Assembly: GCA_017311315.1 (NCBI GenBank)
Contig: CM029626.1
Coordinates: forward strand, 31,180,869-31,244,868
Direction of reading: 5' to 3'
DNA length: 64,000 nt
Origin: Dendrocalamus latiflorus
Taxonomy: Eukaryota; Streptophyta; Magnoliopsida; Poales; Poaceae
The position numbers and the translations under genes are program-made. The notes below the pieces were generated by a model. It ran no database searches, had not been told where the DNA came from, and saw nothing but the letters and a program-made list of their open reading frames with translations. Below, one piece after another: positions 24,149 through 34,806 of this stretch (positions are counted from its first letter, which is position 1; each line of letters starts with the position of its first letter).

Positions 24149-24479
24149 TAAGAGACCATGTGGAGGTATCCCCATGTTTGTGATGAGTAATTGACGCTTG
24201 AGTTAGAGAGATTGAGTTTGTTTTGGGTATTTTACGCTTGAGTACCTTTTACTGATGCTAATGTTGGTTATGATGTTTCGAGCGGTGCTATGTGATGGTT
24301 TTTTTATCCGTGTGGTTGCAGGACTTCGGAGCTAGGTCATGGTGAGGCGCAGGACGACCGGGACTAGGCACAAGAGGTGTTCAGGTCAAGACGGTCAGGA
24401 GACGCCGAAGATGATCGAGGCTGGTGTGGTGGTTGCAAGCCGGGGAGACAAGGAACCGGAGGTGGACACGACGAACAAC

Positions 24480-24705
24480 GGCGAGGAGGACCAGGACTAG
24501 ACTTAGGGAGCAGTTGAGGTCTGGACGGTCAGGATATCAGGTGCGGTCGTGTGCGGCGAGGTGGACCGGGACTAGGCTCAGGGAGGAGCTGAGGTCCAGA
24601 CGGTTAGGATGCCAGGTGCGGTCGTGTGCGGTGAGGTGGACTGGGACTAGGCTTAGGGAGGAGCTAGGGTCCAAACGATCAGGTTGCCGGGTGCGGTTGT
24701 GCGAG
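24480..24705 (+). repeat. 75-base tandem repeat, three copies
   Basis: The word GACTAG recurs at 24495, 24570 and 24645, inside a unit that reads about gaccgggactaggctcaggg. The 3' LTR of the same element has two copies and element H has one. Confidence 0.85.
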
Positions 24706-25810
24706 GACAGGAAGCTTCCGGGAAAGTGCAAAAGGGGCATTTTGGTAAAATGCGCAAGGCTGCAAAATGGAAGCGGTTTTGGTGGAAGATAACGGGTTGG
24801 AGACCCGTTAGTGGTTGGCAGTAGAGAGGTTAGGTTTTGGAGTGGATTGGTTGTTTCCCTCCATTTCCTGTGTTGACTTCCTGTCTCATTTGTATGTAGG
24901 GCGAGGAAGTGAGTGTTGGACTGCATTTCTTGGTTTTCCTCTTGTGGCTCACTCAGGATGTGAGTGGGATTTGCCTCTTATGAGTATGTGAGACTTGTAG
25001 TGAGGTATGGCTGCCATTTCTTGTTTTGCCATTTGAGTGTGAGCTCCTGCCTACATATGTGAGAGGTGGAGGCAGAGGTGAAGTAAGTAGTGGCTCCTGC
25101 GTGTGTGTGTTTGCCCAGGATATGAGCCACGTAGTGAGATGGTTGTAACAGTTATGTAATCATTCCTCTGTATGCAATCATTCATGGGAATGAATCCATT
25201 TGAGTTGCTTTGATGTTTGTTCCTTCTTGGAGTGTTTCTTTCTGTTGGCTCAAGCTTTTTCTTGGTGGTTGATTTTCTTGGTTCAGAGATGATTTCCTAA
25301 AGAAGTGTACCCTCTGATTGTTACTCCTTGCTAGGAATTTGCCTCAAGGCCATTTGGCCATAAGAGTAGAAATAAGAATCAAAGGGTATTCTCTTCTTTC
25401 TGTAGTGCGCCACATTTTCTCTGCTTGTCAAATCCTAGGGTTTGAAGTCAGGGGATTTGTGTCCTCATGTTTGTGCCAACTAGAAGATGTTAGAAATATG
25501 AGTTCTCTTGTTCTGACATCATCTCCCTTGTGAATTCAAAGACTCATGAGCAAAGGAGCTAAAAATCGTGAGGAATATGGATTTGGAATCTTCTGCTGAT
25601 TTCTTCAGGAAAATTCAGTGTTTGCAGTCTTTGCTTGGTCTTTTGACTGTATATTATTCTCTTGACGTTAATTTGATATTTAGTTTGGAGTCATGATCAA
25701 TTGACCTGAGAAGAGCAGCAAAGGTTTGGAAATTTCACTGTTTTCCTGAACTATGCGGTATTTCTCTGTTCTGTTGTCGGCCATCGCTGTTCGCTGAAAC
25801 AAGTTCCGGT

Positions 25811-25950
25811 CAGACCACACTTCATATGGCGGTCAGACCTCTCCAGTGCCGGCGGTCAGACCGCTAACCCTAGCGATCAGACCGGCCGATCAACGGTGGT
25901 CAGACCGGTGGCTCTCGGGCGGTCTGACCGGCCCATGACCTGCGGTCTGA
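25811..25950. repeat. Palindrome cluster in F 5' LTR
   Basis: Seven CGGTCAGACCG-like words: the first five in GGTCAGACC orientation, the last two as GGTCTGACC. Each is close to self-complementary, and opposite-orientation copies can pair with each other. Similar inverted words are known in Sirevirus LTRs. Confidence 0.85.
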
Positions 25951-26156
25951 CCGGCCTGGCCTGTTTCTTCTGAGCTGTTTTCTGCTGGCAGCTTCATTTT
26001 GTTGCTTTGCTTGCTGATTCTTCTCTGGTTGCCAGTGAGCATGAACATGCCTTCTTCATAGCTTCTATAGCTATCGGAGAAGAAGTTTGTGGATACTTGG
26101 GGGTGTTTTTAAAAGGCACCATTCACCCCCCCTCTGTTGCTGTTTCCGATCCTACA

Positions 26157-26173
26157 ATTGGTATCAGAGCCGG
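26157..26173 (+). other. Element F primer-binding site
   Basis: ATTGGTATCAGAGCCGG directly follows the LTR and matches the complement of the initiator tRNA-Met 3' end. Confidence 0.92.
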
Positions 26174-26211
26174 TTAGCTCTTCTTGATAGATCTTAACCG
26201 GTCTGTGAGCC

Positions 26212-28760
26212 ATGGCGACAGACAAGTATTCCACCAAGCCCCCTATCTTCGATGGGATCGACTAACCCTTCTGAAAGAGTAGGATGGAGTCTTACATACA
26301 GGCTCGGGGCTATGCTATCTGGATAAAGGTCAAAATGTGCTTTCTTGTTCTGGCCGATGAGAACATCAATGCGGGAAACATGGCTAATGTTGAGGCAAAT
26401 GCTAAGGCAAGGAACATTATAATCCAAGGTTTGAGCCGAAGCGAATTTGATCGCATCTTCCATCTCACGTCGGCCTTCGACATCTGGGAGACCCTCGATG
26501 CATACCATGAGGGCACTACCTAGATCAAGATGGTACAATAGGACCAGTACAAGCAAGATTACAACAAGTTTGAAATGCTCGCTAGAGAGTCCCTGGATGA
26601 GTGCTTTGCGAGGTTCCACAAGATCTTGAGCAACCTCCGAGCGGTCGGTCTCACATACCCTGACTCGGACAATGCTCGTCAAATGCTTTCGGCTTTGGAT
26701 TTGTGTGTTCGGGAGATGAAAGCGACCACCATCAAGGACACGACAGATCTTTCGACTTTGACTCTTGATGCGTTGTATTCACGCCTCAAGACTCATGAGA
26801 TTGACATTGTCTCTCGCAAGTCGAAGTCACAGTCGATGGCTTTGGTCATTCATCCCAGTCCTGCCTCTGGATCTTCTGCTGACACTGTTTTTGGTTTCTC
26901 TCTGGCTGCTTTGTGTGAAATTAACGATGATCAACTAGAGCAGCTTCCAGAAAACCAATTAGCCCTCTTAGCCAGAAAATTCTCCCATGCATATAAGAGG
27001 GTTAGGGAGAGAAAGAGAGGAGGTCTTGTGATCTCCTTCGAGTGTGGTGGCTCCAACCACATTTGGGCTAATTGCCCTAAGCTGGAGAAGGGCAAGAACG
27101 ACTACGGCAGTTCAAGCAAGAACGACTACACCAACAAGAACCGCAACATGAAGCCTCCAAGGAAAGAGAAAAAGTTTTGCAGCCTTGGCAAAGCCAAGAA
27201 GCTCTTCCACTGCGTCCTCACCGCCTTCGACGACATCAGCCTCGGCGACGTGGAGGGGTGGACTGACGACAATGGGAAGGATGATTAAGATCCCAAGGAC
27301 GGCAATTACTTCATCGGCATGTGCTTCATGGCCCTTGAGGGCGACATCAGCAACAGCGAGCTCTACTCTGACTCCGATGAGGTATATTCTTCTTATGACC
27401 AACTCAATGATACTTTTCTGAAGCTAGGAAAATTTCATGCTAGATCTAGAGCTAGGTGTAGTGAGCTGGAGAAGGAAGTAGATAGACTGTCATGGGAGCT
27501 TACTTCACTTATATCTGCTCCCTCCCGTGATGATTGTGATGTATGTTCTGCTTTGCTTGGTGAAATGGAGAAGCTAAGGACCTCTCATGATAGTGTGAAT
27601 TCTGAGCTAGATTTGGTTAAGGTGGAGAATGTTAGTCTATTAGCTGAATTAGAGATGACTAAGACTGCTGCTCTTTCATCTACTATTGTTGAGACTATTT
27701 CTTGCACCTCATGTGAGGATAAGGACAAAGCTTTTAGAGGTCTTTATACCATGCTTCTTAATATGCCTGAATCATGTGAAAGCTGCATTAATTTGAAAAT
27801 TAACTTAAAAAGGCAGATCATAAAACTGCTGAGTTACAAACTTTTCTACTAGAGCCCATTGCTTCATGTATGAACTGTCCTAAATTAACTACTGAACTTA
27901 AATCTGTTTCAAAACAGTTTCAAGAAATGATTGAACATGACAAGAAAATGGCTCAGTATGCTTCTAAGGACCCTATTAGCTCACCATGAAGAAACTGTGA
28001 AAAACTAAAATCTGATTTGATTGCTTTTGATGAAAAATATGTGAAGCTAACTAAGGACCTTCTAAAGAAGTCACAAACTGCTTGTAATGTGCCTGCTGTG
28101 GTGGGGAAGAAGCCCAAGGAAGTGGTAGAGACACTTAGGCACGAGGACCAAACGGTTAGAAGTAGGACTGTCCCTCCTATTCCTTGCGAAGACCTTAATG
28201 TTGAGGCGGCTGTGCATGCACATACCATTTATTCTTCTGTTGTTGGTTCCTCTTCCTCTCCTTCTGCTATCTCTTCTTCCCCATGCTCTTCTTGCACCTC
28301 TTTTTTTCAGGAGTGTCAGTATCTTATGAACACTCTTGGGAGATTTGTAGGAAGTAAGAAGAAGCTGAATCTCATTCTAGACCAGTCAAAGATTTGCATG
28401 TTCAATCAGGATCTAGGATATGATTTCTCTGAGGATATTAGGAAGCATCCACCTGCTGTTCTCAGACCTATAGCAGCAGGTGTGATCGAGGTCAAGCCCA
28501 GAACTAAGAAAGTTGAGTTCAAATCTACGGGCTTTGTCCAAGGGATTTCTGACCGTAAGGTGGTTACACCAGTTGCTTCGACCTCTCAGAAGGCGAAGTC
28601 CTATCGTGCTACTTCCACCTCTCAGAAGGTGAAGTATCATTGTACCTTATGTCAGAAGGATGGACATTTGATCGAGAGATGCTTCCAGCATGCCAAGATC
28701 ACGCGGAGAGATCGTGTGTTCAGGCTCTTAGGCATATTCAAGGTCAGCCCCAGACCTTGA
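26212..28760 (+). pseudogene. Element F gag
   Basis: The ATG at 26212 begins MATDKYSTKPPIFDGID and soon meets stops (a TAA, a TGA where A has Trp, and two TAG for Gln near 26521-26550). The gag core is NIIIQGLSRSEFDRI then ESLDECFARFHKIL. The first knuckle at about 27040 reads SFECGGSNHIWANC, so its first Cys is Ser. An acidic stretch and then a long heptad-like region (27430-28080) follow; the latter is probably a coiled coil and contains CTSCEDKD. The second knuckle CTLCQKDGHLIERC (28641-28682) is intact. Coiled-coil gag with two knuckles fits Sirevirus. In life it forms the particle and binds RNA. Confidence 0.87.
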
Positions 28761-29153
28761 GTGCACCTAAGACCAACACGAGGTCTAGGGTTGATCAGCT
28801 TCATGTGTTTGGGCAGCATCGAGGACTTGGTTTCTCTGAGTTTTCTGATTTTCGTCCTCGATAAGCCTTTGGTCATGATATCCGTCGTCCTGAGGGTAGA
28901 TCTTGTTTCCCCGTCGAGACAGCTACCCGCGGCGAGATCAACGTGTTGCTGGTGCACCGACTCGCTCTTCCATAGCAGTCGGACCCAACAACAGCCTCAG
29001 GTCTACTCGTAGACCTTCTGGTTCTTTGAGCGACGGAGAGCATAGGGTAGTTAGAGGTTAGTCGTGTGTGACTACTTCTTCTGCTCGTCGTGTGACTCAG
29101 TATTGGGTGCCAAAATCTCTTTTGATTTATCCTATTATTGAGTCATCTCTCTC

Positions 29154-30919
29154 TTGTTGACTCAGGTTCGCCAGGCTGGGAAGGGAGAGGTTTGGCTTGT
29201 GGACTCTGGGTGTTCTCGACACATGACTAGAGATTCTCATTGGTTCTCTTCCCTAGCTCGAGCTCCACATGATGAGAAGGTCACCTTCAGAGATGCCTCT
29301 TCTGGGTGCGTCATCGCCAAAGGTACAGTGTGCATTAATGATTCTTTCATTTTAAAAGATGTTGCCTTGGTTAGTAAGCTGCAATACAATTTGCTTTCAG
29401 TTTTCCAGCTTACTGATGACGGTTTTGAGGTGAGCTTTAGGAAAAACACTTGCAAAATTCTTGATTCTTCGGGGAGTCTGGTTTGCGAGATTTCTAGATA
29501 TGGGAGGATCTTTCGTGCTAATTTTGTTGAGTCTTCTGGTGATCCTCTCAGGTGTTTAGTTGCTTCTAAGTCCCGTAACCTTACTTTCTGGCATAGGAGG
29601 CTTGGTCATATTGGATTTGACCATTTGACCCGAGTTAGCGGCCGCGACCTTATTCGTGGTCTGCCTAAACTCAAGATGGTCAAAGATCTGGTTTGTGCTC
29701 CTTGCAGCACGGCAAGATGGTTGCCGCTTCTATCCTCCAGTCACAGTGACTATGACCGATGCACCAGGACAACTGCTCTACATGGACATAGTTGGACCAG
29801 CTCGTGTGCAGTCAGCAGGAGGGAAGTGGTACGTTCTTGTTGTGGTCAATGACTTCTCGAGGTATTCTTGGGTGTTTTTCTTAGCCTCGAAGGATGAGAC
29901 ATTTACCCATTTTCGGGGTTTGTTTATTAGGCTTTTTGTTGAGCTCACAGGTGCCTTACGAGCGATCCGCAGTGACAATAGCATGGAGTTCAAGAATTCC
30001 TAGTTTGAGAGGTTTTGTGATGAGACAGGTGTAGAGCACCAGTTCTCTTCTCCATACGTCCCACAGCAAAATGGCATCGTGGAGAAGAAGAACCGTACCT
30101 TGGTCGAGATGGCCAGGACAATGCTTGATGAGTATTCTACACCTAGGAAGTTTTGGGCTGAGGCTATAGCCACCACGTGCCATGTTTCAAACAGAGTTTT
30201 TCTAAGGGCACACTTGCATCGCACTTCTTATGAGTTGAGATATGGGCGAAAGCCCAGTGTCTCTCATTTTGTGTGTTTGGTTGCAAGTGTTTTATTCTGA
30301 AGTCTGGGAATCTAGATAAGTTCGAGTCACGATCTTGTGATGGGATTTTTCTGGGTTACTCGACTTCTTCGCGGGCTTATAGGGTCTGGAACTGCGAGTC
30401 TAGTAAAATGGTAGAAACCTGTGAGGTGACCTTTGATGAGGCCAGTCCGGGGACTAGGCCCGATAGCTCAGGTTCTGTAGAGCAGTCCGAGCCTATATTT
30501 CTGGATGATGAGGAGGATGGAGATGAGGGTTGTCTACCTATCCAGTTCCTCCTCCCCTTGAGGTACCTGCTTCTTCCACTGTACCTCAAGGAGATCAGCC
30601 CATGCCTTCCACATCTTCTGGAGTTAGTTGCTCTATTCCTACCTCATTAGTTCATGAGGTAGATGCCACTTCTTCTTCTCATCCAGGACCTCCCCGTCAT
30701 ATCCAAAAAGACCATCCTTCAGAGCAGATGATCGGAGATCTCTTTAAGCGTGTCATACGCTCAAAGTCTGGCATGTCTCACTTCTGTCTCCACACTGCCT
30801 TCGTTGCTTCATTTGAGCCCAAAGATGTTAGTCATGCTCTTTCTGATGAGTCTTGGGTCAATGCCATGCATGAGGAATTAGAAAACTTTAAGAGAAACGA
30901 GGTCTGGTCGCTTGTTTAG
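29154..30919 (+). pseudogene. Element F protease and integrase
   Basis: The protease active site VDSGCSRHMT is at about 29199-29228. The pre-integrase block FWHRRLGHIGFDH is near 29587. The integrase Asp residues lie in MDIVGP and IRSDNSMEF, and the Glu in QNGIVEKKN. Frame changes occur near 29700 (at the CAPC motif) and near 30280. A TAG at 30001-30003 replaces a Tyr codon. The linker before RT (30530-30919) matches the one in A. None of this could be expressed as one polyprotein. Confidence 0.88.
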
Positions 30920-32346
30920 CCCCTAGAGGTCATAATGTCATTGGTACTAAGTGGGTGTTCAAAAACAAGTAGAGTGAGGATGGGGTAGTCATTCGAAACA
31001 AGGCTAGGTTGGTAGCTCAGGATTTCTCCCAGGTTGAGGGTTTAGATTTTGACAAGACCTTTTCCCCTGTAGCTAGGCTAGAGGCCATTAGGATCTTGCT
31101 TGCATTCGCAGCGTCTAAGGGCTTCAAGCTTTACCAGATGGATGTCAAGAGTGCCTTCCTCAATGGGTTTATTGAGGAAGAGGTCTATGTTAGGCAGCCT
31201 CCAGGTTTCGAGAACCTCAAATACCCAAACCATGTCTACAAGCTCTCCAAAGCCTTGTATGTTCTTAAGCAAGCCCCTAGAGCTTGGTATGAGAGGCTTA
31301 AGTCCTATCTGTTGAGTCATGGGTTTGAGATGGGTAAGGTAGACAAGACCTTGTTCATTCGCAGGCATGGCAATGACCTTCTACTCGTCCAGATTTTATG
31401 TGGATGATATCATCTTTGGCGACACTTCTCATGCTCTTGTTTCCCAGTTCTCTGATGTCATGAGCACAGAGTTTGACATGAGCATCATGGGTGAGTTGAG
31501 CTTCTTCCTTAGCTTCCAGATCAAGCAGACATGGGAGGGTACCTTCTTGCATCAAGGCAAGTACACTCGAGACCTCCTGAGATGCTTTGACATGAGTGAT
31601 GGCAAGCCGGTGTCAACTCCGATGGCATCATTAGCTTCACTTGACTTTGATGAGGATGGTGAGCCAGTTGATCAGAAGGAGTATCACAGCATGATTGTCT
31701 CTCTCTTGTACCTCACTGCCTCGAGACCAGACATACACTTCTCCATGTGTCTGTGTGCTCGGTTTCAGGCTTCTCCTCGTGCATCTCACCGCCAGGCGGT
31801 GAAGTGCATCCTTCGGTACCTTTGAGCTACCATTGACTATGGTACCTAGTACTCTTCCTCATCCTGTCTTTCTCTCAGAGCCTACTCGGATGCAGACTTT
31901 GTTGGCTGTAGGATAGATAGGAAGAGCACTTCTGGCACCTGCCAATTCATTGTCACTTCTCTCGTTTCGTGGTCTTCTAGGAAGCAGTTCGGTGTTGCAC
32001 AGTCCACCGTAGAGGCCGAGTACATTGCTGCTGTTAGCTGCTGTAGCTAGGTACTTTGGATGGCTTCAACCCTGCAGGACTTTGGGTTAGTTATAGACAG
32101 TGTTCCACTTTTTTGTGATAATACTTCTGCCATTAACATTGCCAAGAACCCAGTGTAGCACTCCCAGACCAAGCATATTGATATTAGATATCACTTCCTT
32201 AGAGACCATGTGGAGAAGGGTGATATAGTGCTCCAGTTTGTGGAGAGTGATCACCAGTTGGCTGATATCTTTACCAAGCCTTTGCATAGCTCTAGGTTTT
32301 CAGCCTTGCGGAGAGAGCTTGGGGTGGTTTGTCCTTATGGACTGTA
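30920..32346 (+). pseudogene. Element F reverse transcriptase and RNase H
   Basis: RT starts near GTKWVFKNK followed by TAG (30970), then KARLVAQDFSQ, QMDVKSAFLNG and LKQAPRAWYERL. A frameshift near 31395 comes just before YVDDIIFG. The thumb region follows (GELSFFLSFQIKQT, SDGKPVSTPMA). RNase H begins at the YSDADF motif near 31880 and shows VAQSTVEAEY, the C-terminal KHIDIRYHFLRDHVEKGD and DIFTKPL. Scattered TAG stops (for example in CCS*VLW) break it. The natural end is TAG at 32344-32346, directly before a GTGAGGGGGAGC purine tract. Confidence 0.9.
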
Positions 32347-32853
32347 GTGAGGGGGAGCTTTGTGCTTTTTGGTTTATCTTTGTTATTTTGCACTTGCTCC
32401 TTTCTGATTGCATTGCATTTGGGCGCATTTGGGTTAGTCCTCCTAGCATAGATGAGACTGTTTCTCTCATCTAGTTGCTTAGACTATAGTCTTGAATGAC
32501 TTGACATGCTTAGAAATTCGATTATACATATCCTGTCATGATCTTGATAGCATTCATATGCGTTATGGCTTGGTGTAATACCTCAAAAGTCATTTTGGAT
32601 AATCTTCATGGCTCTAATTGCTTAGATTGAATAAATTTTAGCCATTTTATCCATATCATACTTTAATATCTCTTTTGCATCTTGACGATTTTATTGCCAA
32701 AAGGGGGAGAATATTGTGGAAAACTTGCTTTTTTTGTTTTTGCTCCTTTTGTCTTCATGGTATTGCATCTCTTTTCGACCATGTATGACTTTCAAAACAA
32801 ACTCAACTTTATGCTTTTTCTGTGTTTGTCAATATACTCATCAAGGGGGAAAT
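32347..32853 (+). other. Element F 3' non-coding region with repeated polypurine tracts
   Basis: Purine tracts occur at 32347-32358 (gagggggag), 32698-32712 (aaaagggggagaat) and 32842-32853 (tcaagggggaaat), the last one touching the 3' LTR. Several polypurine tracts before the 3' LTR are a known Sirevirus trait. Confidence 0.7.
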
Positions 32854-34801
32854 TGAGGAATCATGTGGAGGTATCCCCATGTTTCTGATGAGTAATTGAC
32901 ACTTGAGTTAGAGAGATTGAGTTTGATTTGGGTATTTCACGCTTGAGTACATTTTACCGATGCTAATGTTGGTTATGATGTTTTGAGCGGTGCTATGTGA
33001 TGGTTTTCTTGTCTGTGTGGTTGCAGGACTTCGGAGCTAGGTCATGGTGAGGCGCAGAAGGACCGGAACTAGGCACAGGAGGTGTTAAGGTCTAGACGGT
33101 CAGGAGACGCCGAAGATGATCAAGGCTGGTGAGGTAGTTGCAAGCCGGGGAGACAAGGAACCGAAGCTGGAGCTACCAGAAGTGGACACGACGGGCAACT
33201 GCGAGGAGGACCGGGACTAGGTTCAGGGAGGAGTTGAGGTCCAAACGGACAGGATGCCAGGTGTGGTCTTGTGCGGCGAGGTGGACCGGGACTAGGCTCA
33301 GGGAGGAGCTGAGGTCCAGACGGTCAGGATGCTGGGTGCGGTTGTGCGAGGACAGGAAGCTTCCGGGAAGGTGCAGAAGGGGCATTTTGGTAAAATGCAC
33401 AAGGCTGCAAAATGGATGCGGTTTCGGTGGAAGATAATGGGTTGGAGACCCGTTAGTGGTTGGCAGTAGAGAGGTTAGGTTTTGGAGTGGATTGGTTGTT
33501 TCCCTCCATTTCCTGTGTTGACTTCCTGCCTTATTTGTATGTAGAGCGAGGAAGTGAGTGTTGGACTGCATTTCTTGGTTTTCCTCTTGTGGGTCACTCA
33601 GGATGTGAGTGGGATTTGCCTCTTATGAGTATGTGAGACTTGTAGTGAGGTATGGCTGCCATTTCTTGTTTTGCCATTTGAGTGTGAGCTCCTGCCTACA
33701 TATGTGAGAGGCGGAGGCAGAGGTGAAGTAAGTAGTGGCTCCTGGGTGTGTGCGTTTGCCCAGGATATGAACCACGTAGTGAGATGGTTGTAACAGTTAT
33801 GTAATCATTCCTCTGTATGCAATCATTCATGGGAATGAATCCATTTGAGTTGCTTTGATGTTTGTTCCTTCTTGGAGTGTTTCTTTCTGTTGGCTCAAGC
33901 TTTTTCTTGGTGGTTGATTTTCTTGGTTCAGAGATGATTTCCTAAAGAAGTGTACCCTCTTATTGTTACTCCTTGCTGGGAATTTGCCTCAAGGCCATTT
34001 GGCCATAAGAGTAGAAATAAGAATCAAAGGGTATTCTCTTCTTTCTGTAGTGCGCCACATTTTCTCTGCTTGTCAAATCCTAGGGTTTGAAGTCAGGGGA
34101 TTTGTGTCCTCATGTTTGTGCCAACTAGAAGATGTTAGAAATATGAGTTCTCTTGTTCTGACATCATCTCCCTTGTGAATTCAAAGACTCATGAGCAAAG
34201 GAGCTAAAAATCATGAGGAATATGGATTTGGAATCTTCTGCTGATTTCTTCAGGAAAATTCAGTGTTTGCGGTCTTTGCTTGGTCTTTTGACTGTATATT
34301 ATTCTCTTGACGTTAATTTGATATTTAGTTTGGAGTCATGATCAATTGACCTGAGAAGAGCAGCAAAGGTTTGGAAATTTCACTGTTTTCCTGAACTATG
34401 CGGTATTTCTCTGTTCTGTTGTCGGCCATCGCTGTTCGCTGAAACAAGTTCCGGTCAGACTGCACTTCATATGTCGGTCAGACCGCTCCAGTGCCGGTGG
34501 TAAGACCGCTAACCCTAGTGGTCGGATTGGTCGATCAACGGCGGTCAGGCCGGCGGCTCTCGGGTGGTCTGACCGGCCCATGACCTGCGGTCTGACTGGC
34601 CTGGCTTGTTTCTTCTGAGCTGTTTTCTGCTGCCAGCTTCATTTTGTTGCTTTGCTTGCCGATTCTTCTCTAGTTGCCAGTGAGCATGAACATGCCTTCT
34701 TCGTAGCTTCTATAACTATCGGAGAAAAAGTTTGTGGGTACTTGGGGGCATTTTTAAATGGCACCATTCACCCCCCCTCTGTTGCCATTTCCGATCCTAC
34801 A
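32854..34801 (+). repeat. Element F 3' LTR
   Basis: The LTR is 1948 bases, from TGAGGAATCATGTGGAGG to GATCCTACA. It has two copies of the 75-base unit (GACTAG at 33215 and 33290) and the palindrome cluster at 34447-34605 in a more mutated form than in the 5' LTR. Confidence 0.92.
34447..34605. repeat. Palindrome cluster in F 3' LTR
   Basis: Seven GGTCAGACC/GGTCTGACC-type words, several changed (ggtaagacc, ggtcggatt, ggtcaggcc). Confidence 0.8.
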
Positions 34802-34806
34802 GATCT

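Larger units (their letters stand above)
24149..26156 (+). repeat. Element F 5' LTR
   Basis: The LTR is 2008 bases, from TAAGAGACCATGTGGAGG to GATCCTACA. It holds three copies of a 75-base unit (24480-24705) and a cluster of seven GGTCAGACC/GGTCTGACC words (25811-25950). Confidence 0.92.
24149..34801 (+). mobile_element. Element F: complete Sirevirus-like Ty1/copia retrotransposon (dead)
   Basis: F is 10653 bases with two LTRs, primer site, gag, protease, integrase, RT, RNase H and repeated polypurine tracts. The TSD gatct is perfect (24144-24148, 34802-34806). The 5' LTR begins TA rather than TG (point change), so a TG search would place the start wrongly at the TGTGG eleven bases in. Many stops in gag and pol are CAG to TAG or TGG to TAG/TGA, the pattern expected from cytosine deamination. 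Repeated polypurine tracts and palindrome-rich LTRs are known Sirevirus traits. Confidence 0.93.

Noticed and set aside
24159..24165. LTR of element F starting at TGTGGAGG
   Set aside because: That start gives no TSD and does not touch the polypurine tract in the 3' LTR; the start eleven bases upstream satisfies both.
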